Shown here piece by piece: positions 1-5,826 of a stretch of 7,018 bases of DNA. The notes beneath the pieces are model-generated. The model was not told the origin of the DNA. It did not search any database and saw only the letters and a list, made by a program, of their open reading frames with translations. The DNA lies in contig DVGP01000172.1 of the NCBI GenBank assembly GCA_018712665.1, positions 1-7,018 of the forward strand. Direction: 5' to 3'. Positions within the stretch are counted from its first letter, which is position 1. Each line of letters opens with the position of its first letter. Source of the stretch: Candidatus Pelethomonas intestinigallinarum. Lineage in GTDB: Bacteria > Bacillota > Clostridia > Oscillospirales > Oscillospiraceae. The position numbers and the translations under genes are program-made.

Positions 1-81
1 ATTTGCATTTCCTACATGAAGAAATACCTTCGATTTCTCACCCCTTTCAATACAGTTTTCCGTGTACTTGATGGAAAGTAA

Positions 82-109
82 AAACGCCATAGGATTCCCT
101 ATGGCGTTT
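82..109 (-). terminator. Stem-loop terminator, probable end of the transporter operon
   Basis: A perfect 12-bp stem (82-93 with 98-109) closes a 4-nt loop (94-97, ATTC). Read on the minus strand, the stem is followed at once by TTTTTAC, the layout of an intrinsic terminator. It lies about 290 nt past the stop of permease 2, the last operon gene. On the plus strand the stem is followed by TTTGGG, a much poorer U-tract, so termination of minus-strand transcription is the better reading. It could also serve a plus-strand gene ending at position 81, which would make it bidirectional. Confidence 0.65.
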
Positions 110-113
110 GGGA

Positions 114-157
114 CAGGAAAAGGGTGCTGATATTTCACATCAGCACCCTTTATCCTG
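114..157. terminator. Second tandem stem-loop, possibly bidirectional terminator
   Basis: A 13-bp perfect stem (119-131 with 139-151) has a 7-nt loop (132-138). It extends through one bulged base (152) to five more pairs (114-118 with 153-157). On the minus strand the 13-bp stem is followed by TTTTCC, and on the plus strand by TTTATCC, so either direction could use it weakly. It sits 9 bases from the 82-109 hairpin. A minus-strand transcript would meet this one first and the hairpin with the stronger U-tract second, as in tandem terminators. Confidence 0.55.
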
Positions 158-402
158 CCAGTATTAAAATTTTTGACTTCACATCGTGTTCCTTGCCTCT
201 GAAAACATTGATTTTACTGGACTATCTCATGTTTTCTTATTAGGAGGCGGGGGAAAGCGTGTCTTTCTTTTTTGGTTTCGCGGGCCGTTGCCCGCTCCAC
301 CCTTCCGTGTTTCTCCTTTTCCAACGGTGCCCCGCTCTGCTGGGCGGCATTTTACACCGCCGGAGAGGGTTTCTCTTCTCTTGGAGAAAAAACCCGAATC
401 CG
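158..402. other. Non-coding tail downstream of permease 2
   Basis: No convincing gene is seen here. Positions 158-240 are AT-rich; 241-402 are mixed and GC-rich. Small stem-loops occur at 280-295 (6-bp stem GCGGGC/GCCCGC, loop CGTT) and at 343-361 (GGCGG/CCGCC). A weak TTTCTC/GAGAAA pairing (370-375 with 384-389) lies just after the permease 2 stop. None has a U-tract next to it. The stretch is probably the 3' untranslated part of the operon transcript. An AGGAGG at 243-248 precedes a plus-strand GTG at 259, but the frame it opens runs antisense to permease 2. Confidence 0.5.
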
Positions 403-1398
403 CTACCGCTCCTCCCGGAAGTAGGGCAGGCCCAGGTGGGCGGGCGGCTGATTCTCACGCTTCTTGCGGAGACTGACCAGGATCAGCACGGCGATGGTGA
501 CCAGATAGGGGATCATCTTGAACAGCTCCTGGGAGCTCCGGGTCAGGTTGGGGATGTAGAAGTACAGCCAGGTAAGGCAGCCGAAGATGTAGGCGCCCAG
601 GATGGCCATGAGGGGCTTCCAGGTGGCGAAGATGACCAGGGCCACGGCCAGCCAGCCCAGGGACTCGATGGTTCCGTCGGTGGACCAGGTGCCCTTGATG
701 TAGTCCATGGTGTAATACAGTCCGCCCAAGCCGGAGATGCCCGCGCCGATACAGGCCGCCAGATACTGGTAGCGGGTGACGTTGATGCCGGCGGCGTCGG
801 CGGTGGCGGGGTTTTCACCCACAGCCCGCAGGTTCAGCCCTGTGCGGGTGCGGTTTAAGAAGTACCACAGCACGATGGCCACCAGAATGGCCAGGTAGGC
901 CATGAAGCCGTAGCTGAGGAACAGGGAGCCGAAGACCCCCAGGTCCGCCTGATTGGCGATGTTGGCCCGGTAGGCGGCGCTGGTGGCGGCCACGGAGATC
1001 TGGCCCACGCCGCCGGCCATGCTGTTCAGGCTGCCGCCGAAGAAGTTGGCCACGCCGCCGCCGAAGATGGTCAGCGTCAGGCCCGTCACGTTCTGGTTGG
1101 CCCGGAGGGTGATGGTCAGGAAGCTGAAGAGCAGGCCCCCCAGGGCCGCTGCGGCGAAGGCCGCCAGGAAGGACAGGAGCAGGCACAGGGCGGGCACGGG
1201 GGTGGTCCCGGCGGCGGCGCAGCTCCGCTCATAGAAGAAGGCCGTGGCCAGGCCGGCGATGCCGCCTAAGTACATGACCCCCGGGACGCCCAGGTTCAGA
1301 CTGCCGGACTTCTGGGTGAGGATCTCCCCCAGAGCGCCGAACAGAATGACGGTGCCGAAGACCACGGCCGCCTGGAACAGCGCGATATATTGGCTCAT
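403..1398 (-). CDS. BMP/nucleoside-type ABC transporter permease 2 (YufQ/NupQ-like)
   Basis: Inner-membrane permease of the BPD_transp_2 family, forming with permease 1 the channel through which substrate released by the binding lipoprotein crosses the membrane. The 331-residue protein is largely hydrophobic, with about eight to nine predicted helices. The N-terminal motif GEILTQKSGSLNLGV (24-38) is the family's re-entrant signature. The hydrophilic stretch RTGLNLRAVGENPATADAAG (185-204) matches the cytoplasmic loop that contacts the ATPase. SGLGGLYY (222-229) and GWLAVALVIFATWKP (248-262) are also typical. The C terminus is a short charged tail. ATG at 1398 overlaps the permease 1 stop (ATGA, 1395-1398), and AAAGGAGGG (1405-1413) lies 6 nt upstream, so start and translational coupling are clear. 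It is the last gene of the operon. Family length is normal. The substrate is not determinable from the sequence. Confidence 0.93.
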   Translation of the reverse strand: MSQYIALFQAAVVFGTVILFGALGEILTQKSGSLNLGVPGVMYLGGIAGLATAFFYERSCAAAGTTPVPALCLLLSFLAAFAAAALGGLLFSFLTITLRANQNVTGLTLTIFGGGVANFFGGSLNSMAGGVGQISVAATSAAYRANIANQADLGVFGSLFLSYGFMAYLAILVAIVLWYFLNRTRTGLNLRAVGENPATADAAGINVTRYQYLAACIGAGISGLGGLYYTMDYIKGTWSTDGTIESLGWLAVALVIFATWKPLMAILGAYIFGCLTWLYFYIPNLTRSSQELFKMIPYLVTIAVLILVSLRKKRENQPPAHLGLPYFREER

Positions 1399-2498
1399 TT
1401 CCCGCCCTCCTTTCTCCGGTGGAAGACCAGCTTGTAGTTGATGAAGAATTCGCTTCCGATGATGCAGAAGAGGATGATGCCGGTGATGATGTTGGAGGCG
1501 TAGTCGTTGAGGTTGAACTGGGAGGCCACTCGGATGGCCCCCTTCTCCAGGAACACCAGGAGGAAGGCGATCAGGACCATCACAAAGGTGTTGAACTGGG
1601 CCAGCCAGGCCACGATGATGGCGGTAAAGCCCCGGCCGCCGGCGGTGTTGGTGGAGATGGTGTGGCTGGAGCCGGCCACGGCAATGAAGCCCGCCAGGCC
1701 GCAGATGGCGCCGGAGATGGCCATGGTCCGCAGGTACACCCGGCTGAGCTTGATGCCGGCGTAGCGGGCGGTGTTGGCGCTCTCTCCCACCACGGCAATC
1801 TCATAGCCCTGCTTGGAGTAGCGCAGGTACAGGTACATTCCCACGGTGAGCGCCATGACCAGGATCACGTTCAGGGCGTAGTCCTGGCCGAAGAGGGGCG
1901 GGAACCAGCCGAACTTGGTCTGCCGGTGGATGACGCCCACGGAGTTGGAGCCCCAGGGGTTCTCCCACAGGGCCACGCAGTAGCTGGTGATCTGGATGGC
2001 CACATAGTTCATCATCAGGGTGAACAGCGTCTCGTTGGTGTTCCACCGGGACTTGAAGATGGCGGGCACCAGGCCCCACAGGGCCCCGGCGATGATGCTC
2101 ACCACTGCCATCAGGCACAGCAGCAGGGGGGTGGAAATCTGGGCGCCCAGGTAGATCATCATTCCGGCGGTGCAGCAGCCGCCCACCAGAATCTGTCCCT
2201 CGGCGCCGATGTTCCAGAACCGCATCTTGAAGGCGGGGGCCAGGCCCACACCGATGCACAGCAGCATCATGGTGTCCCGGATGGTGGTCCAGGTCCGGTT
2301 GGTGGTACCCAGGGCCCCGCTGTACATCTCCACATAGACCTGGATGGGGTTCAGCTTGGTCACGGCGAAGATGAACAGGCCGCTGAGGATCAGGGCCAGC
2401 ACCACGGACAGGAGCCGGATGCCCCAGGACTTCCAGCGGGGGATGCTGTCCCGCTTGACGATGCGGACGGCGGGCTCCCGCTTCACGGCAGCGCTCAT
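1395..2498 (-). CDS. BMP/nucleoside-type ABC transporter permease 1 (YufP/NupP-like)
   Basis: The first of two different permease subunits of the importer (BPD_transp_2 family), 367 residues with about nine hydrophobic helices beginning near residue 26. The basic N-terminal segment (residues 5-24) is expected to be cytoplasmic. Hallmarks are FWNIGAEGQILVGG (94-107) and the ATPase-contact loop YSKQGYEIAVVGESANTARY (227-246). GGRGFTAIIVAWLA (287-300) is also characteristic. The open frame extends 33 codons upstream to 2597, but that part lies inside the ATPase gene and reads as low-complexity R/G/Q. ATG at 2498 instead gives the usual ATGA overlap with the ATPase stop, with AAAGGAGG (2509-2516) 10 nt upstream. 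The permease 2 start overlaps its own stop in the same way. Tight coupling of the ATPase and both permeases fits equal subunit production. Substrate class (nucleoside or purine-like) is inferred from family. Confidence 0.93.
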   Translation of the reverse strand: MSAAVKREPAVRIVKRDSIPRWKSWGIRLLSVVLALILSGLFIFAVTKLNPIQVYVEMYSGALGTTNRTWTTIRDTMMLLCIGVGLAPAFKMRFWNIGAEGQILVGGCCTAGMMIYLGAQISTPLLLCLMAVVSIIAGALWGLVPAIFKSRWNTNETLFTLMMNYVAIQITSYCVALWENPWGSNSVGVIHRQTKFGWFPPLFGQDYALNVILVMALTVGMYLYLRYSKQGYEIAVVGESANTARYAGIKLSRVYLRTMAISGAICGLAGFIAVAGSSHTISTNTAGGRGFTAIIVAWLAQFNTFVMVLIAFLLVFLEKGAIRVASQFNLNDYASNIITGIILFCIIGSEFFINYKLVFHRRKEGGK

Positions 2499-4066
2499 GC
2501 TCCCACCGCCTCCTTTCCCAAATTGGTCATCATCAGGCCGACCTCCTCCTTGGTAGCGGTCCGCCCGTCCACCACGCCGTTGACCCTGCCGGCGCACAGC
2601 ACCAGGATCCGGTCACACAGCTCCAGCAGCACGTCCAGGTCCTCACCCACGAAGATAACGGCCACGCCCTTCTTCTTCTGCTCCGTGAGCAGGTTGTAGA
2701 TGGTGTAGGAGGTGTTGATGTCCAGCCCCCGGACGGCGTAGGCGGTCATCAGCACCGAGGGTTCCTGGGAGATCTCCCGGCCCACCAGCACCTTCTGCAC
2801 GTTGCCGCCGGAGAGGCGGCGCACCGGGGTGTTCAGGCTGGGGGTCAGCACCTCCAGCTCGTCCTTCACCCGCTGGGCCAGGGCCCTGGGGGGCTTCCGG
2901 TCCAGCAGGGGGCCGGGGCCCTCCCGGTAGGTTTTGAGCATCATGTTGTCCACCATGCCCATAGAGCCCACCAGGCCCATGCCCAGCCGGTCCTCCGGGA
3001 CGAAGGCCATGGACACGCCGATCCTGTGGATCTGCCGGGGAGTCTTGCCAATGAGCTCCTCGCCTCCCCGGTCCACCGGGGCGTGGCGGCCGGCGATGGC
3101 CTGGTCCGGCGTGGGGGGATGGTAGATGATGTGGGAGCCCTCCTGGGCCGGGCGCAGCCCGGCGATGGCCTCCAGCAGCTCCTTCTGGCCGCTGCCGGAG
3201 ATGCCCGCCACGCCCAGTATCTCCCCGCCCATGGCCTGGAAGGAGACGTGGTCCAGGGCCAGGACGCCGTCGTCGCTGCGGACGGTCAGGTCCCGCACCT
3301 CCAGCCGCAGAGGCCGGTGCTCCACCAAGGGGCGGTCAATGTTCAGCGTCACGGACCGGCCCATCATCATCTCCGTCAGCTTCTGGGGGTCTGTCCGGCT
3401 GGTGGGCACATCCCCCACATATTGCCCCTTCCGCAGCACGGCCACCCGGTCGGAGATGGCCATGACCTCGTGGAGCTTGTGGGTGATGATGACGATGGAT
3501 TTCCCGTCGGCGCGCATGTTCCGCAGCACGTCGAAGAGCCGGTCGGTCTCCTGGGGCGTCAGCACGGCGGTGGGCTCATCCAGGATCAGGATGTCCGCCC
3601 CCCGGTAGAGGACCTTCACGATCTCCACCGTCTGCTTTTGTGACACGGACATGTTGTAGATTTTCTGCTCCGGGTCCACAGCGAAGCCGTAACGCTCGCA
3701 GATCTCCCGGACCCTGCCGCCCACGGCCTTCAGATCCAGCCGTCCCGGCTCCTTGAGCCCCAGGACGATGTTCTCCGCCGCGGTGAGAACGTCCACCAGC
3801 TTGAAATGCTGGTGGATCATGCCGATGCCCAGGTCAAAGGCGTCCTTGGGGGAGCGGATGGTGACGGCCTTCCCACGGACGGCGATGTGCCCCTCGTCGG
3901 GGTAGTAGATCCCGGCCAGCATGTTCATCAGAGTGGTCTTGCCGCTGCCGTTCTCACCCAGCAGCGCCAGGATCTCCCCCTGGCGGATGTCCAGGTCTAC
4001 CTTGTCGTTGGCGATCACAGGCCCGAAGGTCTTGGTCACGCCGCGCATTTCCACTGCGTTCTGCAA
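2495..4066 (-). CDS. Double-domain ABC transporter ATPase (YufO/NupO-like)
   Basis: Cytoplasmic energy-coupling subunit with two nucleotide-binding domains in one 523-residue chain, as in sugar (CUT2) and BMP nucleoside importers. Domain 1 has Walker A GENGSGKT (37-44), Q-loop Gln86, signature SVSQKQ (140-145), Walker B ILILDEP (159-165) and His196. Domain 2 (from about residue 255) has a degenerate Walker A GISGSGQK (288-295) with Gln at the usual Lys position. It keeps an intact signature LSGGNVQK (418-425), has no Asp-Glu in the Walker B region (VLMTAYAVRGLD, 438-449), and has GEDLD where the His loop would be. One ATP site is therefore probably catalytic. A GTG at 4075 is in frame, but the ribosome site AAAGGGTGA overlaps it; TTG at 4066 sits 5 nt from that site and is preferred. 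The stop overlaps the permease 1 start. The choice between TTG and GTG is the only doubt. Confidence 0.94.
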   Translation of the reverse strand: MQNAVEMRGVTKTFGPVIANDKVDLDIRQGEILALLGENGSGKTTLMNMLAGIYYPDEGHIAVRGKAVTIRSPKDAFDLGIGMIHQHFKLVDVLTAAENIVLGLKEPGRLDLKAVGGRVREICERYGFAVDPEQKIYNMSVSQKQTVEIVKVLYRGADILILDEPTAVLTPQETDRLFDVLRNMRADGKSIVIITHKLHEVMAISDRVAVLRKGQYVGDVPTSRTDPQKLTEMMMGRSVTLNIDRPLVEHRPLRLEVRDLTVRSDDGVLALDHVSFQAMGGEILGVAGISGSGQKELLEAIAGLRPAQEGSHIIYHPPTPDQAIAGRHAPVDRGGEELIGKTPRQIHRIGVSMAFVPEDRLGMGLVGSMGMVDNMMLKTYREGPGPLLDRKPPRALAQRVKDELEVLTPSLNTPVRRLSGGNVQKVLVGREISQEPSVLMTAYAVRGLDINTSYTIYNLLTEQKKKGVAVIFVGEDLDVLLELCDRILVLCAGRVNGVVDGRTATKEEVGLMMTNLGKEAVGA

Positions 4067-4071
4067 TCTGT

Positions 4072-4080
4072 TCACCCTTT
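4072..4080 (-). promoter_or_regulatory. Ribosome-binding site that decides the ATPase start
   Basis: On the minus strand AAAGGGTGA occupies 4080-4072. The in-frame GTG at 4075 lies inside this site and so could not be spaced from it. The TTG at 4066-4064 has a normal 5-nt gap. A weak TTG start with an imperfect site may lower ATPase output relative to the lipoprotein, which has a full AAGGAGGA and ATG. Confidence 0.5.
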
Positions 4081-4123
4081 CTTAGCCCGGCCCCCGGGAG
4101 GGCAGGCGCGTATTCCCGGCGGA

Positions 4124-4148
4124 GGCGGAGGGGTACAGGTCCTCCGCC
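4124..4148 (-). repeat. Intercistronic stem-loop 2 (bmp-ATPase gap)
   Basis: A perfect 8-bp GC-rich stem (GGCGGAGG, 4124-4131, with CCTCCGCC, 4141-4148) encloses a 9-nt loop. In the minus-strand transcript it follows stem-loop 1 by 5 nt and precedes the ATPase ribosome site by about 45 nt. No U-tract follows, so it does not look like a factor-independent terminator. A role in RNA stability or processing is inferred. Confidence 0.5.
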
Positions 4149-4153
4149 GTATG

Positions 4154-4182
4154 GCAATGGGGGGCTTTGGGCCCCCCATTGC
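4154..4182 (-). repeat. Intercistronic stem-loop 1 (bmp-ATPase gap)
   Basis: A perfect 12-bp stem (4154-4165 with 4171-4182) has a six-G/six-C core and a 5-nt loop. It begins 43 nt past the lipoprotein stop. Without a U-tract it is unlikely to stop transcription alone. Strong hairpins after the binding-protein gene of ABC operons often protect the upstream mRNA from 3' exonucleases, giving more receptor than membrane subunits; that role is inferred here. The rest of the gap (4183-4225) holds TGTAGGGACG and a small GGAC/GTCC hairpin (4207-4219), and no gene. Confidence 0.6.
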
Positions 4183-4225
4183 GCGGTTCGATCCTTCGGT
4201 ATGTAGGGACGACCTGTCCGGCAGA

Positions 4226-5545
4226 TCAGCTGTTGAGCTCGGTGATGCCGTCGATGCGCAGGTCAAAGTAGGGCGCGGAGCGGTAGACGGACTCCTGGAA
4301 CACGCCGTCAGAGATGACATTCTCCGTGGGGCCCTCGTAAATCACGGTGCCGGTGTTGAAGTCGATGATGGAGAAGTTTACCTCGTACTCGGTGACGGTC
4401 TCGCCGCCCACGGTAAAGGTGGAGGTATCAAAGACCTTCAGACTGCCGTCGGCGATGCCGGCCCAGACCTCATCCACCTTCTCCTGGGTGCCCTCGGCGC
4501 AGGAGGGACCAAGAGCGGAGATCATGACCGCGCCGTCGGCGCAGCCGGTGGCGTAGTCGGCGGGGATCTCCTCACCGGCGATGAACTTCTCCAGGGTGGC
4601 TTGGTACAGCACGGACCAGTTGTTCTGGGCGGAGGTCAGGGCCGCCTCGGGGGCCACGGAGAGCATGTCGATGTTGTAGCCCACGGAATAGGCCACGGTG
4701 CCGCTCTCCAGGGCGACCTGGACGGCGGAAGGGGCGCCGGTGGAGTCGGCGTGCTGGCCGATGATGACGCAGCCGTTGGCCATCAGGGCGTTGGCGGCCT
4801 CGCTCTCAGCGGTGGGATCATACCAGGAGTTGGTGTACTGGACCTCCATGTAGGCCTCAGGGACAATGGACTGGATGCCCAGGAGGAAGGCGGTGTAGCC
4901 GCAGACCACCTCGGCGTAGGGGTAGGCGCCCACATAGCCCACCTTGGGGTCGGTGACGGTGCCGTCAGCCATCAGCTCCTGGAGCTTCATGCCGGCCACC
5001 ACGCCGGAGACGTAGCGGGACTCGTAGGTGTAGGGGAAGATGTTCTTGAAGTTGTCCAGCCCGGCCACACCGGCCTGGTCGCCGGTGCAGGCCACGAAGG
5101 TCACATCGGGGTACTGCTCGGCGGCGGAGAGCATGTAGGTCTGGTGTCCGTAGGAGTCGGAGAAGATGATGTCGCAGCCCTCTTCCGCCAGGTCAATCGC
5201 GGTGTCCTCGCAGGTCTCGTCCTCCGCGATGTTGTAGCGGAAGATCACCTGGCTGTTCACGTCGATGCCCAGGGCCTCACAGGCGGCGGTCAGGCCGTCA
5301 ATGTGGGCCACGTCATAGCCGGAGTTCTGATCATGAATGCAGATCATGCCGATGGTGATGTCGGCCCCGGCGGCGTCGCCGCCGTCGTCAGTCTGCTGGG
5401 TGTTGCCAGCGGCGTTATTGCCAGCGGTGTCGTTGCCGGCAGTGTTGTTACCGGCGGTGTCAGCAGTCGTGTTGTTCCCTCCGCAGGCGGCCAGGGCGAG
5501 GGCCATGGACAGCGCCAGCAGGAGAGCAAGCAGCTTCTTTTTCAT
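4226..5545 (-). CDS. BMP-family substrate-binding lipoprotein (YufN/BmpA-like)
   Basis: Extracytoplasmic, lipid-anchored receptor of the importer, 439 residues. The signal peptide MKKKLLALLLALSMALALAA precedes lipobox Cys21 (LAAC). A low-complexity Asn/Thr/Ala/Gly linker follows (22-60) with pentad repeats. The BMP/PnrA domain starts near residue 62 (ADITIGMICIHDQNSGYD). Family-type segments include FSDSYGHQ (128-135), VGYVGAYPYAEVVCGYTAFLLG (split around 202-223), TNSWYDP (238-244), GQHADSTGAPSA (263-274) and VGYNIDMLSVAP (288-299). The TNSWYDP/GQHADS pattern matches the BMP branch linked to purine-type ligands; that is family knowledge, not proof of substrate. The frame is open to 5698, but the start at 5545 is fixed by AAGGAGGA (5551-5558) and the signal peptide. 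Nine further Cys residues are unusual for an exported protein. First gene of the operon, with its own promoter. Confidence 0.95.
   Translation of the reverse strand: MKKKLLALLLALSMALALAACGGNNTTADTAGNNTAGNDTAGNNAAGNTQQTDDGGDAAGADITIGMICIHDQNSGYDVAHIDGLTAACEALGIDVNSQVIFRYNIAEDETCEDTAIDLAEEGCDIIFSDSYGHQTYMLSAAEQYPDVTFVACTGDQAGVAGLDNFKNIFPYTYESRYVSGVVAGMKLQELMADGTVTDPKVGYVGAYPYAEVVCGYTAFLLGIQSIVPEAYMEVQYTNSWYDPTAESEAANALMANGCVIIGQHADSTGAPSAVQVALESGTVAYSVGYNIDMLSVAPEAALTSAQNNWSVLYQATLEKFIAGEEIPADYATGCADGAVMISALGPSCAEGTQEKVDEVWAGIADGSLKVFDTSTFTVGGETVTEYEVNFSIIDFNTGTVIYEGPTENVISDGVFQESVYRSAPYFDLRIDGITELNS
5402..5458 (-). repeat. 15-bp tandem repeat encoding a TAGN[N/D] linker
   Basis: Nearly four 15-bp units encode TAGNN-TAGND-TAGNN-AAGN, between the lipidated Cys21 and the ligand-binding domain. 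The units differ at synonymous positions (for example GGT/GGC and AAC/AAT), so amino-acid sequence is more conserved than DNA. It probably works as a flexible spacer across the cell wall, and its copy number may vary between strains. Confidence 0.75.
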
Positions 5546-5659
5546 ACAACTCCTCCTTATATTCGCGCAAAATGATGTGTTTCCCGAGTCCTCCGCGGGG
5601 GATTCCCCGCTTCGCCGTTTTCCCCCCGGCTGCGCGTCTGCCGGCGGAAACTCTGCGTT
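5546..5659 (-). promoter_or_regulatory. Structured 5' leader of the transporter operon
   Basis: This is the expected untranslated leader, about 114 nt, between the promoter and the lipoprotein ATG. It has stem-loops at 5626-5644 (CCGGC/GCCGG) and 5595-5610 (GCGGGG/CCCCGC, loop 5601-5604). The same G-run (5596-5601) could instead pair with the C-run at 5623-5628, so two mutually exclusive folds are possible. No U-tract or recognised riboswitch core is visible. The strong AAGGAGGA ribosome site (5551-5558) lies 5 nt before the ATG in a weakly structured stretch. Confidence 0.4.
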
Positions 5660-5665
5660 ACCATG

Positions 5666-5694
5666 ATTATACATCATGTGTCTCTGCATTTCAA
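5666..5694 (-). promoter_or_regulatory. Sigma-A type promoter of the transporter operon
   Basis: On the minus strand, TTGAAA (5694-5689) and a perfect TATAAT (5671-5666) are separated by exactly 17 bases, five of six and six of six matches to the housekeeping consensus. A run of T (minus strand, 5701-5697) just upstream could act as an UP-like sequence. The start of transcription is expected near 5659. It lies between the arcC terminator and the lipoprotein gene, so the operon has its own transcription start. Confidence 0.82.
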
Positions 5695-5744
5695 TCAAAA
5701 ATCCGTTCGTCCTTCAAAAAATTTTTGTGCAATAAAACAATTTC

Positions 5745-5801
5745 AGGACAAAATGAAACGCCCCCCGCTCCCATGCATGGGAGCGGAGGACGCTTTGTCC
5801 T
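5745..5801 (-). terminator. Terminator after arcC, containing a 22-bp perfect palindrome
   Basis: The core 5765-5786 is a perfect 22-bp palindrome (CCGCTCCC arm, ATGCAT centre). With G-U pairs it extends to 5759/5792, and after a small one-sided internal loop to outer arms AGGACAAA (5745-5752) and TTTGTCCT (5794-5801). On the minus strand the main stem is followed by GTTTCATTTTGTCC, an interrupted U-tract. It lies 25 nt past the arcC stop and before the transporter promoter. TTTGTCCTTTT on the other strand could give some reverse function. Confidence 0.75.
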
Positions 5802-5826
5802 TTTATGATGGCAGGATGGCGGGATA

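Noticed and set aside
259..858. Plus-strand frame preceded by AGGAGG at 243-248
   Set aside because: Most of it is antisense to permease 2 with typical shadow composition; the GTG start and ribosome-like site are judged coincidental.
2499..2597. In-frame upstream extension of permease 1 to 2597
   Set aside because: It lies in the ATPase gene, reads as low-complexity Arg/Gly, and lacks a ribosome site; ATG at 2498 has one and gives the ATGA overlap.
1419..2699. 426-codon plus-strand open frame antisense to permease 1
   Set aside because: Low-complexity His/Gly/Asp/Gln-rich translation, no domain, and full overlap with a well-supported permease.
3806..5575. 589-codon plus-strand open frame antisense to the ATPase start and the lipoprotein
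   Set aside because: The translation is a Gly/Val/His/Asp/Leu-rich string with no family motif, it spans two real genes and their gap, and it is what the complement of GC-rich coding DNA gives. The minus-strand genes have clear motifs and ribosome sites.
5546..5659. Purine riboswitch in the transporter leader
   Set aside because: No three-way-junction core with the conserved loop and junction bases was found; the visible pairings are simple GC hairpins.
5546..5698. In-frame upstream extension of the lipoprotein to an ATG at 5698
   Set aside because: It would bury the signal peptide 51 residues inside the protein and place the start upstream of the -10 box. AAGGAGGA and MKKKLL at 5545 fix the start.
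5709..5723. CodY-like box upstream of the transporter promoter (minus strand AATTTTTTGAAGGAC)
   Set aside because: By eye it matches about 10 of 15 consensus positions. Nutrient control by CodY is known for the related Bacillus nucleoside transporter, but five mismatches in an AT-rich spacer is too weak to claim.
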